Assembly (NCBI GenBank): GCA_963678705.1 | Contig: OY783209.1 | Span: 13,950,001-14,014,000 of the forward strand | Reading direction: 5' to 3' | Length of the DNA: 64,000 nt | Origin: Panorpa germanica | Taxonomy: Eukaryota; Arthropoda; Insecta; Mecoptera; Panorpidae | Shown: piece by piece, positions 10,606-24,629 of the stretch | Numbering within the stretch: the stretch's first letter is position 1 | How the letters are laid out: each line of letters starts with the position of its first letter | Made by a program: the position numbers and the translations under genes | Notes under the pieces: model-generated | What the model was told of the DNA's origin: nothing | Databases searched by the model: none | The model's input: only the letters and a program-made list of their open reading frames with translations

Positions 10606-11397
10606 TATCATTGGATACATTCCTTTCATGTTGTTATGTTATGTGACTTACTAAATATCTATGAATAGATTGTAATGTTCTGGGATGTCAATAAAAAAAA
10701 ATAAGAAAAGGTGTGGGTGATAGGGAAGATATGCAAATAAGACACATCTATCATTTGAATTAGTATTGTCAAGACAAATACTCAGATACTTTTGTATCAA
10801 TGTTGGTGGGTTTTAAGTATATATTCATAAAGCAATGTTCACGGATTTACACTATGAAGTAATAAAAATATTTTGCAATTTCCAAATAGAAAATAGGTTT
10901 GTTAAAGTTTTCAAATAAAATATAATATGCTATTTTTTAATAAGATATTTAAATACGAAATAGAAAATAGGTAATTTATATTTTGTATTTACATTTGATG
11001 TATTGAAAAACTCACGTCTCTGTTTACAGCAATGGTGACTAGATACAATTGATGCATTATGAAAATCATTTTAACCTTGATATAATCTAAAACACTGCCA
11101 TTAAATTAATGAAGAAGTAATTCATTACAATTGGAAATTATTATTGCTATAATAATTAATACAATATATAAATGGAAAATAGATTAAATTGGGTTCAACT
11201 ATGTTCCATAAATTGTGTATATTGAACTGTGTGATTTTAAGGCGCTAGCTGCGATTCTTTGTCAGGCTGCCATATTTTATCTGAATTTTAGAATAGTCAA
11301 GAAACAGATTCGAAAACTTCTAAAATGAGAACATCTAACGCAAATAGATGTCGTGTTAAATTAAAATTAAAATGACAGTGTAAACCGTAGAAAAAAT
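10606..11397. other. 3' flank of the gd-like protease gene, nothing else recognised
   Basis: AT-rich DNA beyond the protease stop codon. No ORF or repeat with terminal structure was identified. The 3' UTR of the protease must end here. Confidence 0.4.
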
Positions 11398-11597
11398 TTA
11401 TTCTGAAATGTATTTCATTATCCAGTTACTAAATTTAGCTGCATCTGTAAATATGATATATTCATTAAAATTACACTGCGCATCCGGGCTCGTTAAGCTT
11501 CTGGATACAATTCCTCGAAGTGTCCAACGTTCGTTCTGCCAAAGTACCAATCCACCTCCAGAATCGCCATGACAAGGACCGCCTCCATTTCTAAAAC
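11398..11597 (-). CDS. gd-like protease exon 8 (catalytic Ser, stop)
   Basis: The frame reads FRNGGGPCHGDSGGGLVLW, then WTLRGIVSRSL and DAAKFSNWI before TAA at 11398-11400. Ser417 is the nucleophile. Six residues before it is Gly411 where trypsins have Asp189, and the VSRS stretch replaces the usual VSWG. An AATAAA (minus strand, 11397-11402) overlaps the stop codon and could serve as a poly(A) signal. Confidence 0.92.
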
Positions 11598-14500
11598 CTG
11601 TGAAAGTTTCGTCAGAAAGAATTAGTCATTTTTTGTTAAATAAGTTGTTACTTAGTTTCATAAACATATTCTTATTGCATATAATATTTTCGCCAAAACA
11701 ATATGTAAGTGTTACATAATTTTTGTATTTTATATAATGAACAGCCTGGATGAGAGCTTGTAAGTCTATAATATCATAATTCCTTCAACTCGATTGATAG
11801 TGGTGCAATTTTTTCGTTGTATACTTAAAATAGAAGTTATTTTCTAAGATTTACTCTTATAATTCTTCACTAAAAATAGTGCTTTGCTTTTGTGTACCAT
11901 ATTGAAGTGCTGGTTATAAACTCGCGTATTTTAGTGCTAATGGGGCGTATTAGGGGCGTTTTTCAAATTTCTGAAATCAAACATTATTGTCTACTGAACA
12001 ATTTTAAACAACGATTCATAAAAGCTTTAACTGGAATGATTGTTTTCTGTTAATCATATCAAGTGATTTTCTGATAGTTATCCGTACGTGCCGCTGAATC
12101 AACAAGAACTGAATAAATTGATAGCATCATAACCCATATGAGTTTTGTGTAATGATGAAGTGTTCCTAGTCTGGAAATCAATAGAAATTCAAGTCGGAAG
12201 CTTAATGTAAATAACTGATTTCTAAATCGTTTCAATGTTCTAGTGTTTTTAATTATTTGTCACATTCCTTTTATAGATAAAACATGAATCACTTTTAAAA
12301 CATGAAAAGTGAAACGATAAAAGTTAAATAAATATTAAATATGTTTTGGAATTGTTCATTAATCATTTTCAAAATTGACATGCAATTATTACGAAATGCA
12401 TTTCGTGAATCCAAACCTACCAGCACATAATGTCCTATTAGATATTAGGTGCATGAATTCCTCCCTCGAAGATGCACATGTCTCTTGTGAAACTATCGGT
12501 ACTTTTGTCACGCGCAGAAATGGTCTTAAATATTGACTTGTTTCACCTTGGCCCCATCCAGAAAGCTGTGAACAATAGGTAATCGAACATTACATAGATT
12601 CCTCGTATGAAATATATCAATAATAGCACCTCACTTATCTATGAATCAAATAGATGAAGCGTATGCTAAGAGATTGGGATAAAACATAGTACTATTGTAA
12701 AATACTATTATCAAAAATAAATTAAAATTTAAATAGATTATTCGACGTAATTAAAACCAATACAAGAATAAGAGTTTGAGAAGTTGCAACTTATCATCTT
12801 TTGATATTTAAGACATACAACGGCCTCCATTCCCACAACTTCTCCCAGATCAGCTGTGCCGTTCCATAAACATAGCGGCCTCACATTCACATTGAATTCT
12901 ACTTGTGTTTTTAGCAATAAGAGAGCAATATCTGCATCCAGGGATATGAAGCGACCTCTATATTCTGGATGGGAAATAACGCTTTCTACTTCCGGAAATA
13001 CCGCACCTGGAAAAATTAGTCTAACGTTATTACGTTATTAATAATATCCACAAAACATACAAAAATAACTATATAATAGAATGAATAATTCCATTAACCG
13101 AATAATAATTCAGAATATATATTCGATTATACATTCCACACATTTTTTTTTATTTTTCATATTCTATATTGCATTACTCAATGTATTGCTTACTCTAGCG
13201 GTTCTCAAAGTGTGGGCCGCGACCCATAAGGGGAGCGCAATGAAGGCTCAGGGGGGGCTCAAAGCTTGGTTGAAAAATTAATTAAATTTACTTAGGGCCG
13301 GTTTTATGGTTTTTTATTTACTTCGGGGTTACGAAACCCCGAGTTAGTTTAGTTCGGTACTTATTTTTGTATCGGGTTTTATCATCCAAATTTAATCCCG
13401 TGTTAGTTAGTAGAGACGTAAACCATATTTTAAGAAATTCGAATATTTGTAAATCCATGGGAATGCAAGATTCAGTTTAATTATTGTTTTAAAAATGACG
13501 GATTTCTCAACTTAGTACTATATTTGTATAATAGCTGATCTTCCTCATCATCTGTTATTGATAATTGATTAAGGTCACTCACAAAATTCATAATAAACAA
13601 TAATTTAATATTATAACCTAAAATATTATAATTATGATAGCTAAACTGGCTGAGATAGCATGATATTTTATCTCTGTTGCACACTTACTCCGGGTTAAAT
13701 ATTTAAACCCTGATTTATGACGGGATATCTTACTCCGCGTTTTTAGTTCCGAGTTAGCGTTAACACTTGATGATAAAACCCATTTTTCGTTTAATTCGGG
13801 AGTTAGCTATTTAGTTCGGTAGTAAGACGAACCATAAAACCGGGCCTTACAAAATAATAAAGCAAACTTTTTATTTTTAAAATTACAACAAGTGTATAAT
13901 TTTTAGTCAACATCGTAAGAGTGCCGAACATTTTGTATTTTTTAGTTTATCAGAAAATACAGAAAAAAGATGCAAACCTTCTGCATTGGACTGGAAAGGT
14001 GAAAAGCTTTGTAATGAAGCTAAGTTTGTACGAGGGCGGTCTGAAAAGTGACAATTTGGAGCTATTTCCTAATTTTAAAATTATGATTGAAGAAATGGAT
14101 ATCAAAACTGTTCCAACCAATGTAAAGAAATGCTTTCTTAAACACGTAGAAATCCTCAAATCTTGTTTTGAAAAATATTTTAATGAGAACTTGGATGGTT
14201 TGGCATGGATTCAAAACCCGTTCAAACCATCAGTCGATGAGTGCCCCCTCAACATGAAGGAAAAAGAAAATCTCTTTGACCACCAAGGTGACACTGGGCT
14301 TGAAATGAAGTTTAAAGAATCTTCTCTCACATCCTTCTGGGTTGGTGTACAAAAGGAACACCCAATTTTGAGTGTAAGCCAGGCTCCTCTGCATGTAAGC
14401 GTACTATATATTATAAGGGAGTCGCATTTGACATTTTCAGTCACTTTTTATTTAGTTAAGTTTTGCACATTCTATGCATACTCTAATGGGGCAATAGGTT

Positions 14501-17500
14501 TAATCCTAATCAAACAACAAATTCTATACAAACAATTACAAGTTATGTAGGTATTTTAGCTACTATAGTACATAATTGTTATTTGTAACTCAAAGCAATA
14601 ATAATAAAAAGAGCTTCAGTGTGAAGGATGTGCTTGATTTTTCTGCGCATAGTTTCTTGAAACGCGGTGTCAGTTCTGACAACGCTACTCTGAGTTCCTT
14701 GGTCACATCCAGTCTTGAGCGATATTTATTCCTCATGGCAGCTAGAGCAGAAAACCCAGTTTCACAAGAGTGAGTGAGTATTTTCAAGCTTAATTTCCAA
14801 ACTAAGTTTCGGTGATGGTTTTTTTACGCAAGAAATAATTCTTAATCAGTACACAAAAATGGCTTTTGCCGTGGTTGTTGTGCTGTCTGCTTTCAATGAC
14901 TTTCAAAACTTGACTGTAGTCTATTAATAGATGGCAGTTGACGGAAGCAGTTTTGCATTTCACGTTACTGCACAGGAAGTTCACTCACTGACTTATCAAA
15001 CTGCTCTCGTATTTGTTAAGTTAAATATACCACGCCAAACCCAAAACAATCGATATCACCTTAAATATCGCTTAAGTTAAATGTTACATACCTTTTACTT
15101 AGGCCTGTCGCAGTATGGCACCGTATTTAAGCGACGGCGAATACGGACGTAAATCGGCGGTTTGGATGAGCGGCTACTATTCTCAAAGAAACCGACTGTG
15201 TGTGTCACACTACATACATACCCCTTACCAATACGACAGTACTCCGAGCAACTTGTGCATGTAGGGGGTGTATTGGAGTTATTTTGCACTAATATAATTT
15301 ATCATGAGAGCAAACTTTTACTTTAATTTTTATCGATGTACCATTGGATACACCAATAGATTTTTAATCGCAGCGATTTAAATCGCATGGTTTTATTTCT
15401 GTATACCCAGCAGACACTGCGATTAAACCGCGCGATCGGTTTGTTTTTAATATGTTTATAGAGTGAGATCCCAGAGCCGGCGACATCACTTATTTTCTGA
15501 TGAACAATATGTGTAAGATTGGGTAGTGTTCGTATGTACAATGACCCGCTTTCCTGGTATCAGGTAATCAAGGTTTATGTCTCACTCACTCGCATGCGTA
15601 TGTATAATGCCCTCTCGCTCTTACTCATTGCGGAATTAAAATTAGGTCTAGGGGATGTCTGGCCATTTGTATCGGTCTATCCTCTTGTAAAACGTTTTCG
15701 TCGTTCGTCGAATTGCGGTGCCATACTGAGACAGGCCATAAGCGTTACGTAGTTGCCGTCATATAAGCCTCATCCATATTGTTGTATAATTATAAACGTT
15801 ATCAGTATCAAATTATCCTGAATATTTGAACTGAATTAATTTGTAGTTCTTTATATTTCTTTTTATTCATTTACGTAATTGCAACTGGACTAATGACTAA
15901 CCAGCAATTTATCCATAACCATTAGATATACGATATTAAGGATCGTCCATTGAAATTTCCTTAATTTACATTATTTATATTTTTGTTTTTTCACTATTTT
16001 ATAATTGTCATTGTAGTTCGAAAGGTTTTTCCTCTTAACTGTCAGGTTTTCTTCCTTTTTGTTAGTGAAGTTGATATGATTTGACTTATTTTAATGTAGT
16101 GCTATTCTCCATGTTGCAGTCTAGCTGCTAATTTTCTTTATAGCTGGACGAAAACCAACACTAGCACCATCTATGGTCCAAAACATTCGTTTAGATATTT
16201 TCTATTATATATTATAGATGTGCGTGTCAGTTAAATCCTTCCTTGTACCCCACCTTAAGACTCTCTGTTCTCCTTTACCTAAACGTTTTAAATGCATAAT
16301 CTCGGTCATTTCTTCCTTGCACTGCGAAGACATCGCACAACAATCATTTCACTATCTATCCAACTGCTTTCAAAAATTCCACATTCCTTTCATTATTCAC
16401 AAACCCGTTTTCTTTCTTGTTATCAACGGGCATCATTGTCTTTGTTATAACAAGTGAAATAAAGTTCATTCAAATTTAGTTTGTATCAGACTATCAAGTA
16501 TATTAAAGATATTAAAATTAAAGTCATTGTTTTGTTTTTGGTTCAAACTGATTTACAACCAGTTAAGTAACGTCAAAGCAAGAACACCAACGCGTGGCTC
16601 TACCGTATCACCCACTGCTAATATTTCAATATTACCTACAAATGTAGCAATAGCATTAGCATTGTTACTTTTGTAGTAGATATAAAGCAAGTATAGAATA
16701 GGTCCTAGCACAACATCAGCCCTAATATTTTCTTTCTCTAGAGTATTCGTTTCCCTGTTTTACTCTGAATCCCCGTTCAGCAAAATATGAGATCAGTATC
16801 TGAATGTATGGTGTTGGTAGTTGTTTTCTCAATTTGTAACCAAGTTCTTCATGCCATACTTTATCAAAAGCTTTAGCTACATCTAAAAATATAGCTAAGC
16901 ATATTCTTTTCTCTTCCAGTGATTTTTCAATGTCTTATTCAATCATACTGATGGCTGGGAATAAGATTATCTCTTACAATTAAAGATTTTATTCTCTTTG
17001 GAAGTAGTTTTCAAACAGTTTTGACATCGCTGACAGCAGTGATATGCGTCTCTGTGACGTTACTGAGTTAAGCGGCTTTCCTGGTTTCGGTATTATTATA
17101 ACTTCCGCTATTTTCCAGAGTTTTAGTACGTATATGAATCAGTAGATAGCATTAATTATGTATGTGAGGTTTACTACAGCTTTTTCAGGTAACTACTAAG
17201 AAGAGTATTTCTCCTGTTATCGGGTCACATCCAGGTGCTTTCTTTGAATTTATACTTCTCTATATTTCATTTGCTACTTCTTCGGAGCGATTTGCATTCA
17301 ATCTGTCTTTTTAATTTCTTTGTAGCTTTCCACAAGGAGAAGTTGGTTGCACTTTTTGGCTGCTTTTAGTTATCTAAGATAGCAATTGTGTTGTGTTAGT
17401 TCTCTAAGAATGGACTGTTGTGTTCAATTATTCAGCATTGTTTTGTCTGGTGGCATTCGGTAATTTGCCATGTTCTTCTGGCTTTTCTCTGCTGACAACC

Positions 17501-20500
17501 AGCTGACGAATTTCTTGTGGATAGTAGCTTTCCTTCTTAGTTCTGGTGTATTTCGGTGTCAAGAAAAATTTAATCAAAGTTCGAATCGTTTGCAATGGGA
17601 ACAATAAAACAATGGGAACGCAATGAGTGACAATTTTTTTTCTTACATTTTTATTAGGAAAGTAAGCGAAACTAAAAAATAGCTGAGAATAGCGTAATAT
17701 TTTTCAAATATCTTCAAAATAAACGCAAATGATTGACTTTATTAGTTAAATAAGGTCAATGTAAAGTGGAATATTTAACGTTGAACGTAACACACGTTCT
17801 ATGCTCTTTTAAGTGCGACAGGAAGAGATTGTACATTGAATTTGTACATACTTGCATCCGGTTTGAATATGTTATGACTGTGCGATATGCATACATCGGC
17901 AATTATTTTTGCTTACTTAGTTGTATTACAAAGACCCGAACAAACTTTTAATCATATTTGCTTAACTTGCATCTCTGAGTCGAGAAAGATTCACTTAAAG
18001 GATGCTATATAATACCTCACATTTTTCACGTAACAGGTAAATTAGTTGATATTAAATAAACCTTAAAAATACAAACAAATACTGTGTATAGTGGATATTT
18101 TATAGATTTGTATGCACCATAATTGTATATATTTCAGAGCTGTTGCACCATTTTGTGAGAACAGGGTGAAAATTCATTGACGTGCCTTCTAGAGGTTGAC
18201 CAGACCTGATATATGTTATCGATTACATTATTACAAGAAATTATTGCAAACTTAATTGTACATTCTAATTCTTATTAGTAAATGCATTTCCTTAAGGAGA
18301 GAATTCGTAATTTGAAAAAAAAATACAAAACTGTCATTTGAATAAATAAATAAACTTACCGTCGGTCCAGTCGTCGAGATTGTGTCTGCCGAGAATTAAC
18401 AAAATTGTATCTGTTGGTATCATCCGTTCATCTTCTCCATAAATGCAGTGTGCGGCTGGAAAGTGTATATGCATATAACTTTAAATTGTATAAGCCACAT
18501 TTTAAAAACCGCTAAATTCAAGTCATGTGTCTGACATAGACTTCCCGTTTATTAGCGAGATTTATACAAATTTTAATTCAATAATTTAAAAAAAGCTTAC
18601 TGGATAAAAGCTTCAGAAAGATTAACTAACGGAGCGCAAAGCATCTGAAATGCAAAGATGCGCAAACAACAAATGCAATTGCAACAGACCACCGATTGGA
18701 ACATTGAGCAACAAATTCACAATTGAGTATTTACTCAATTACTGAATTTATAAGTAACAAAGATGGGGAAAACGCTTCGTTTCTTTTAAATGTGTATAAA
18801 GCATTAGCTCATTACCTCATTTGGTATATTGTGCAGTGTTACTAATAATGTCTAAAAAGAATACGATATATTCACTTGAAAAACTATAATATAAAGCTTT
18901 GAGAATAGTTTTAGGAGCTATATGTACAACTCATACCCTTTCAGTGCTAGCAAAAGCTTGTAAACTATTAAAATAAATATGAATGAAGAAAACGTCTTAT
19001 GTTATGGCTTGCGCTGGCTTGCGCTTAAATGACGAACAATGACGAATAACAAAAACACAGTCATTTGTTTTTTCGTGGAATAAACTTCCTTTCCCCACAT
19101 TAAAAAATAAATGTATTTAAAAATTAATTAAATAGTTTATATTATATAAATAAACTATCATAAATTAATAAAAAGGTGTAAGAATTTGATTTGAATAAAA
19201 AAAAATGGAAAATAATAACAGAAAAAATACGTTAAGTGTAGACTTCGTCGAAGTAACTTATAGAATGACGTTTACTGAATTACACTTATTTTTAAAAAAC
19301 GAATTGAAATTATCAGTGGAAGATGTGATGGCTATTCAAGTGAATGGAAACAGGATGATCGTGAAAATTGCAGAACATTTATTAATTGATAACTTTATTG
19401 AAATGACAAATGGGAAAATAATTTACAAAGGTACGGACGACAATAATTATAATGTTTATATAGAAAGAGCAGATAAATTCACAATTGTAAGAATGCACAA
19501 TATAGAATATGAAATTCAAGATATAACGATTCAACACGCAATACAAGGATATGGTACAGTTATTAGCATCAAAAAAGAAACTTGGGGTAAAGATATGCCT
19601 TTCCCAGTTTATAACGGAACAAGATCAATAAAGATGATTTTGAAGAAAGAAATCCCATCGTATATACCAGTGCTCCGCAACCGGTGTGCCGCGGCACACT
19701 GGTGTGCCGTGAGCTGGATACAGGTGTGCCGCGGTCAAATTCAATGTATTTTACAATGTATTTAAACAAGCGCAGGTATCACATTAGTTTAGTTAGCTTC
19801 TATTTTTAACTGGTTTTATAGCTATTTTTTAATTGGTTTGACTGAGTTTTGAAAATTTCTCCACTGGAAATGTTCCAAAACTGCGGTAAATTTTAAAAAT
19901 TTCGTAAAAAAATATGTTATAGTTATATGTAATACATATTATGTATGTATACTTTCTAAATAAAAAACTATAAATTTTTGTAAAATTTTGTATCAATTTA
20001 ATACCTATATATCTTAACTTTTGGTGTGCCGCGTAATTCTAGGAAAAATTTTGGTGTGTCGTAGGTGAGAAAAGGTTGGCAGAAAGGTTTGGGTTAGCTA
20101 TGCTACCCAAAAGAAAACTTGTAGGTTTTGTGATAAAGAAGACCATTTAGGACAAGATTGCCCTGCTAAAATAAATTACAATAAGCAACAGAATAAATTC
20201 AAATGGTTTTGCACGCAGCTATGCAGCCATTGCGGGGAATACAATGAATGACAAAGCGGTAACTGATTGTGTTGTTCCAACTGAATCAAAAAATGAAGAA
20301 TTAAGTTTTGTCAATAATTTAATTTTTCCACCCTTAATGCCAAAAAATACGCAAAATGAAACAAAAATCATTTCAACAGCTATTAATGATGATACTATTG
20401 CGATTGTAAATAATAATGACAATTTGTCCAAAATTCCTACAGCACACAAGGATATTAAGAGAAAAATTGTAGAATCATCGTCAAATGAAAATCCTTTGGC

Positions 20501-23500
20501 AAATTCTGAAATTGAAGATTGCTCAGATAATTCCGCTGCATCCAAAATGGAAAGAGGATTGGAAAAAAAAGATAAGAAAAATAGCAAACGACCAAAGAAA
20601 CAAAAAAAAGTGACAGGAAAAGCACTAGATGTAAAAGATAAAACAATTGAATAACCTTTATCTATTAAATATCTTTTAATATGACCACGATTTGGACATA
20701 ATTTTATTACAAGAAGTTAATATAGAAAATTTAAGTTTCTTCAAACTTTATTCCTATATCTCGAACATTGGCATAAATAATAGAGGAACTGTAATTTTGT
20801 TGAGGCCTGGAATAGAAGCTACAGATAGTACTACCTGAATGCAGCCTATCTCCTATGAATGAAGACTCCTACCCTAATTTATCGATACTTAATACATCGA
20901 TATTATCTTTGAAGAATCACTACTTAAGCTCACCGCTATTAAACTGTACCAATCCAGTTATAGCTTTATGTATTAAAAAGAAAAAAAGGGATACAAAAAA
21001 AAAATGTAGTTGACTTGTAAATTAGTTATCGCGGCGTCGTTTTAAAATATTGAAATATGTATAAATACATTGTTATGTTGTTGAAAATGTATGAATTATA
21101 TCTGGAATGAATTAAAATTTGAACAATTGTAAAAAAAAAAAATAACAAACTAATAAGGGACGAACTTAACGTATTATTAAGAACAGGTTCAAGGAGTCAT
21201 AAACTTAATTCAACTTGTATAAGTGAAAAAATGAAATGGACAGAAAGAGGAACCCCAGTAGAAATACATATTTTCGGATTAGATTATTATCCTGCAAATA
21301 TAACTATTGGCAAGGAGTTAAATATTAGCAACATATTACCTGAGCTAATATGGTAACGATAGACTTACAACAAAGATTGAATCAACAATTCCCGAATTAT
21401 ACAAAATTATATACTGACGATTTAAAAGAAGAAGAATATTCATAAGAAGATATTCGCAAATAGTAGAACTTATAAGCTGCGTAATCAATCATCAATATAT
21501 ACAGCTGAATTATGTGCCATTGATACCCGCAGTTAGGGTCAAATTATTACTGATGACAATGTAGACATCATTTTAATATTATCTGACTCGTTATCAGACA
21601 TACAGTCGTAAAGCAGTAAAGGAATTAATACAAAATTGGACAACAAAATTTATTACATAAAATAAATAGGGAAATACAAGACAGAGGACATTGAGGAAGT
21701 TGAAGAATTTAAATATCTGGGCTACACTTTTAAAAAGAATAATGGAGAAGAGGCGCATATAAGGGAGGTGGCAAAGAAGGCAGAGCAAGCAATGCGACGG
21801 GTATGGGGACTAGGGGAAAAGGTATTTGGGGGGGACATACAAAAGAGAATATGGATATATGAGAGACTGATAGCCAGTATGATGTCGTATGGAGCAGAGG
21901 TTTGGGGGTGGAAGGAACAAGAAAAGCTGGAAAGAATACAGATGAGATACATGAAATGGGTACTAGGGCTGGACAGGTGCACGCCAGGATACATGGTGAT
22001 GGAGGAGCTAAAGAGGGATAAAATACGAATTAAAACAGGGGAAAGAGCGGTAAAATACGAGGAGAAATTGAACAGAGCGGAAAGCAAAATCTTAAAGAAA
22101 ATAAGAGAGGATTACATAATGAATGGGGGGGGGAGGAGGTCCAAAAAAGAGAAAAGAATACTTTGAAAGGAACGGAATGGCGATCGAGGAGGCAGAGAGG
22201 AGAAGAGAAGGTGGCGCAAGTGTGGCAGAGGAGCTAAGGAGAAGGGATAAGGAGACACAGCAGCAGGAGAGAATGGGAAAAATAGAAAAAAGTAACTACA
22301 ATAAAAGATATAAGAGGTTATGGGAAAATAATGTGCCTCAGTACCTTATAGAAAAAGATATAAAACACATAAGAAGAACAGCAAGGTTTAGATTGGGAAA
22401 TGAGGAAAAAGGAAACAGATACTGGGAAAAGAGTGAGGAAAGAAAGTGTAGAATGTGTGGAGCGGAGGACGAAACACTGGAGCACATTAAGTTTGAGTGT
22501 AAGGAAAAAGTAGCAAGCGAAAGGAATATTGGCCAGCTATTAAAGGGAGGCAGTGAAGGAAAGAGGTGGATGGCGGAAATAGTAAGAAGGAAAGGAAAAA
22601 CAGGAGAATAAATAAGATGGTGGAGAATAATAGAGAGGGTCAAAAGAAGAAGAAGCAGAAAGCACTTTTGGAAGTAGTAAAAGTCGAGAAGATTTTAAGT
22701 TTATTTTAAGTTTAGTTTTAAGTTTGGAATGTATATAGGAATGAAATGTATTAGAAATATAATACTGTAGATTGTAAAGCCGAAAGGCATACACAATTAA
22801 TATATAAATAATAATAGGGAAATAGATAACGGCCGAAATATTAACCTAATTTGGATACCACATAAGGAAATTAAGGAAAGTGAAAAATCCGACCAAATGG
22901 CCAGCCTAACTGCTTCTTATGATAACTATATTTCATATTTAAAAAAATCGGATTTGAAAGCTGAACTAGAAAAAAATGAAAAGAAAAAGTGGCTACACAA
23001 TTAGAGTAATCCTGATAAAGGTAGAGAATTCTATAAAATACAACCGGTACTCAAACCTAAGCCATGGATTTTCAAATTTGGTGTACCATAAGAAGGGAAT
23101 GAAAGGGGAAGGGAGTATACTTAAAAAAACCGTTTACGTTCGATAGCATTAGATAGAGTAAAAATGTTTGTTAAATACTGGACCAGAAATGTTAAAGAAA
23201 AATACTTAAATAACATAATAACATAACATTTCTACTCTATCTAACATAAACCCAGTAAACATTTTGGAGTCAATTCTACTTCATTTCTATTACTTATCAT
23301 GAGTTTTTTGTCTGGAACGTGTTTAAACACATTATATTTGGGGATTGGGGGAGACAACGTGTGCCTATTACCATTAAAAAAATATTTGTTAAAAAAGGAT
23401 AGCATATACTTTAAACAAACTGTACTGAACGAAATACTATACAAGTATAACGGTGAAATATATATTTTACTTGTCTAAACGCATCTCGTTTCTCTCTCAC

Positions 23501-24595
23501 TTTGGAATGAAAATGAACTAAAAAAAAATATATCCAAGTGTGAAAGAAACAACTGCTACTTAATGAATGATGTTGGAAAAAGAAAGAATATTATTATGAA
23601 AAAATTCTAACAACTAACACAAAATCTGTGACAGGTAGAGAATCAATTTGAACTAAAAGCGACTTTTGTGTACCACTTTTGAACTATTAACGAACTTGCT
23701 AAGACTACATATATCAGATTTTATTTCACAAAATCTTAACAGGTAGGGAATAAATTTGAACTAAAATTGGTTTCTGTGTTGTTGCTTCGAACTTGTAAAG
23801 CGTTAGAATTGAATTGTACGAGTGACTCGAACTTCACCAAATTGTTTACTGGGAACAGTATTTTAAAGTGTACTCCCTTCACCCTTCATTCCCTTCTTAT
23901 GTTGAGTCGCCGAGAATTTTAGTTCATAAAAGATAAAATATTCTAAGAGTGGTTGCCAAAAGCGGTTTATTCCATGTTGAGGAATTTTACTCTAAGTGAT
24001 GTATATACTCTCGAACTTTGAAATAAATTCAACATACTCGTATTTATAAAAAAAAAATACGGAACAAATTACTACAGAGAGATATCAGCGTTTAACTGAG
24101 AAATGGTACAAATAGCGTTACAAATAGGGCTCTTTCAACAGAACATATCTCTTGCAACCACGATGAGCCAGAGTCAAGAATGTTTGTTTAACTACAGTGA
24201 GTTATTGCAGTGATCAGACTTCCAATGCTCTACAATGTCACATTTTAAGTAATATTAACTAACATGGTCATAAGCGGGGACAATTGAAACTATTCATTAA
24301 GATATTCGAAAAATGTATGTATCGAGCGTATATCGGCGGCTTGCTTGAACGGCTAGAACTCCCATAGCTGGCTGAGTCCCGTGTTCTTTAAACAGCGTTC
24401 TCACGAGGTGATTCGAGTGGATCAGTAATTATATATTCAACAAAAGTAGAATATAACCAGAAAACTATTTTATAGTTTGTATTTAAAATGGAAAAATTAA
24501 AGGTATTTGCATTTTGTATTAAATTTTTTTGAAACTATTTTTGAACGTATTTATGAATGTCTTGTCTTTTTCTATTCTCTGAGTTACTACTACTA

Positions 24596-24629
<34 letters not shown>

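Noticed and set aside
21722..22794. Minus-strand frames opposite the LINE K C-terminal region, also at 32640-32938, 33178-33423, 34657-35185 and 39317-40553
   Set aside because: Same shadow effect, repeated at each family K copy; no motif of their own.
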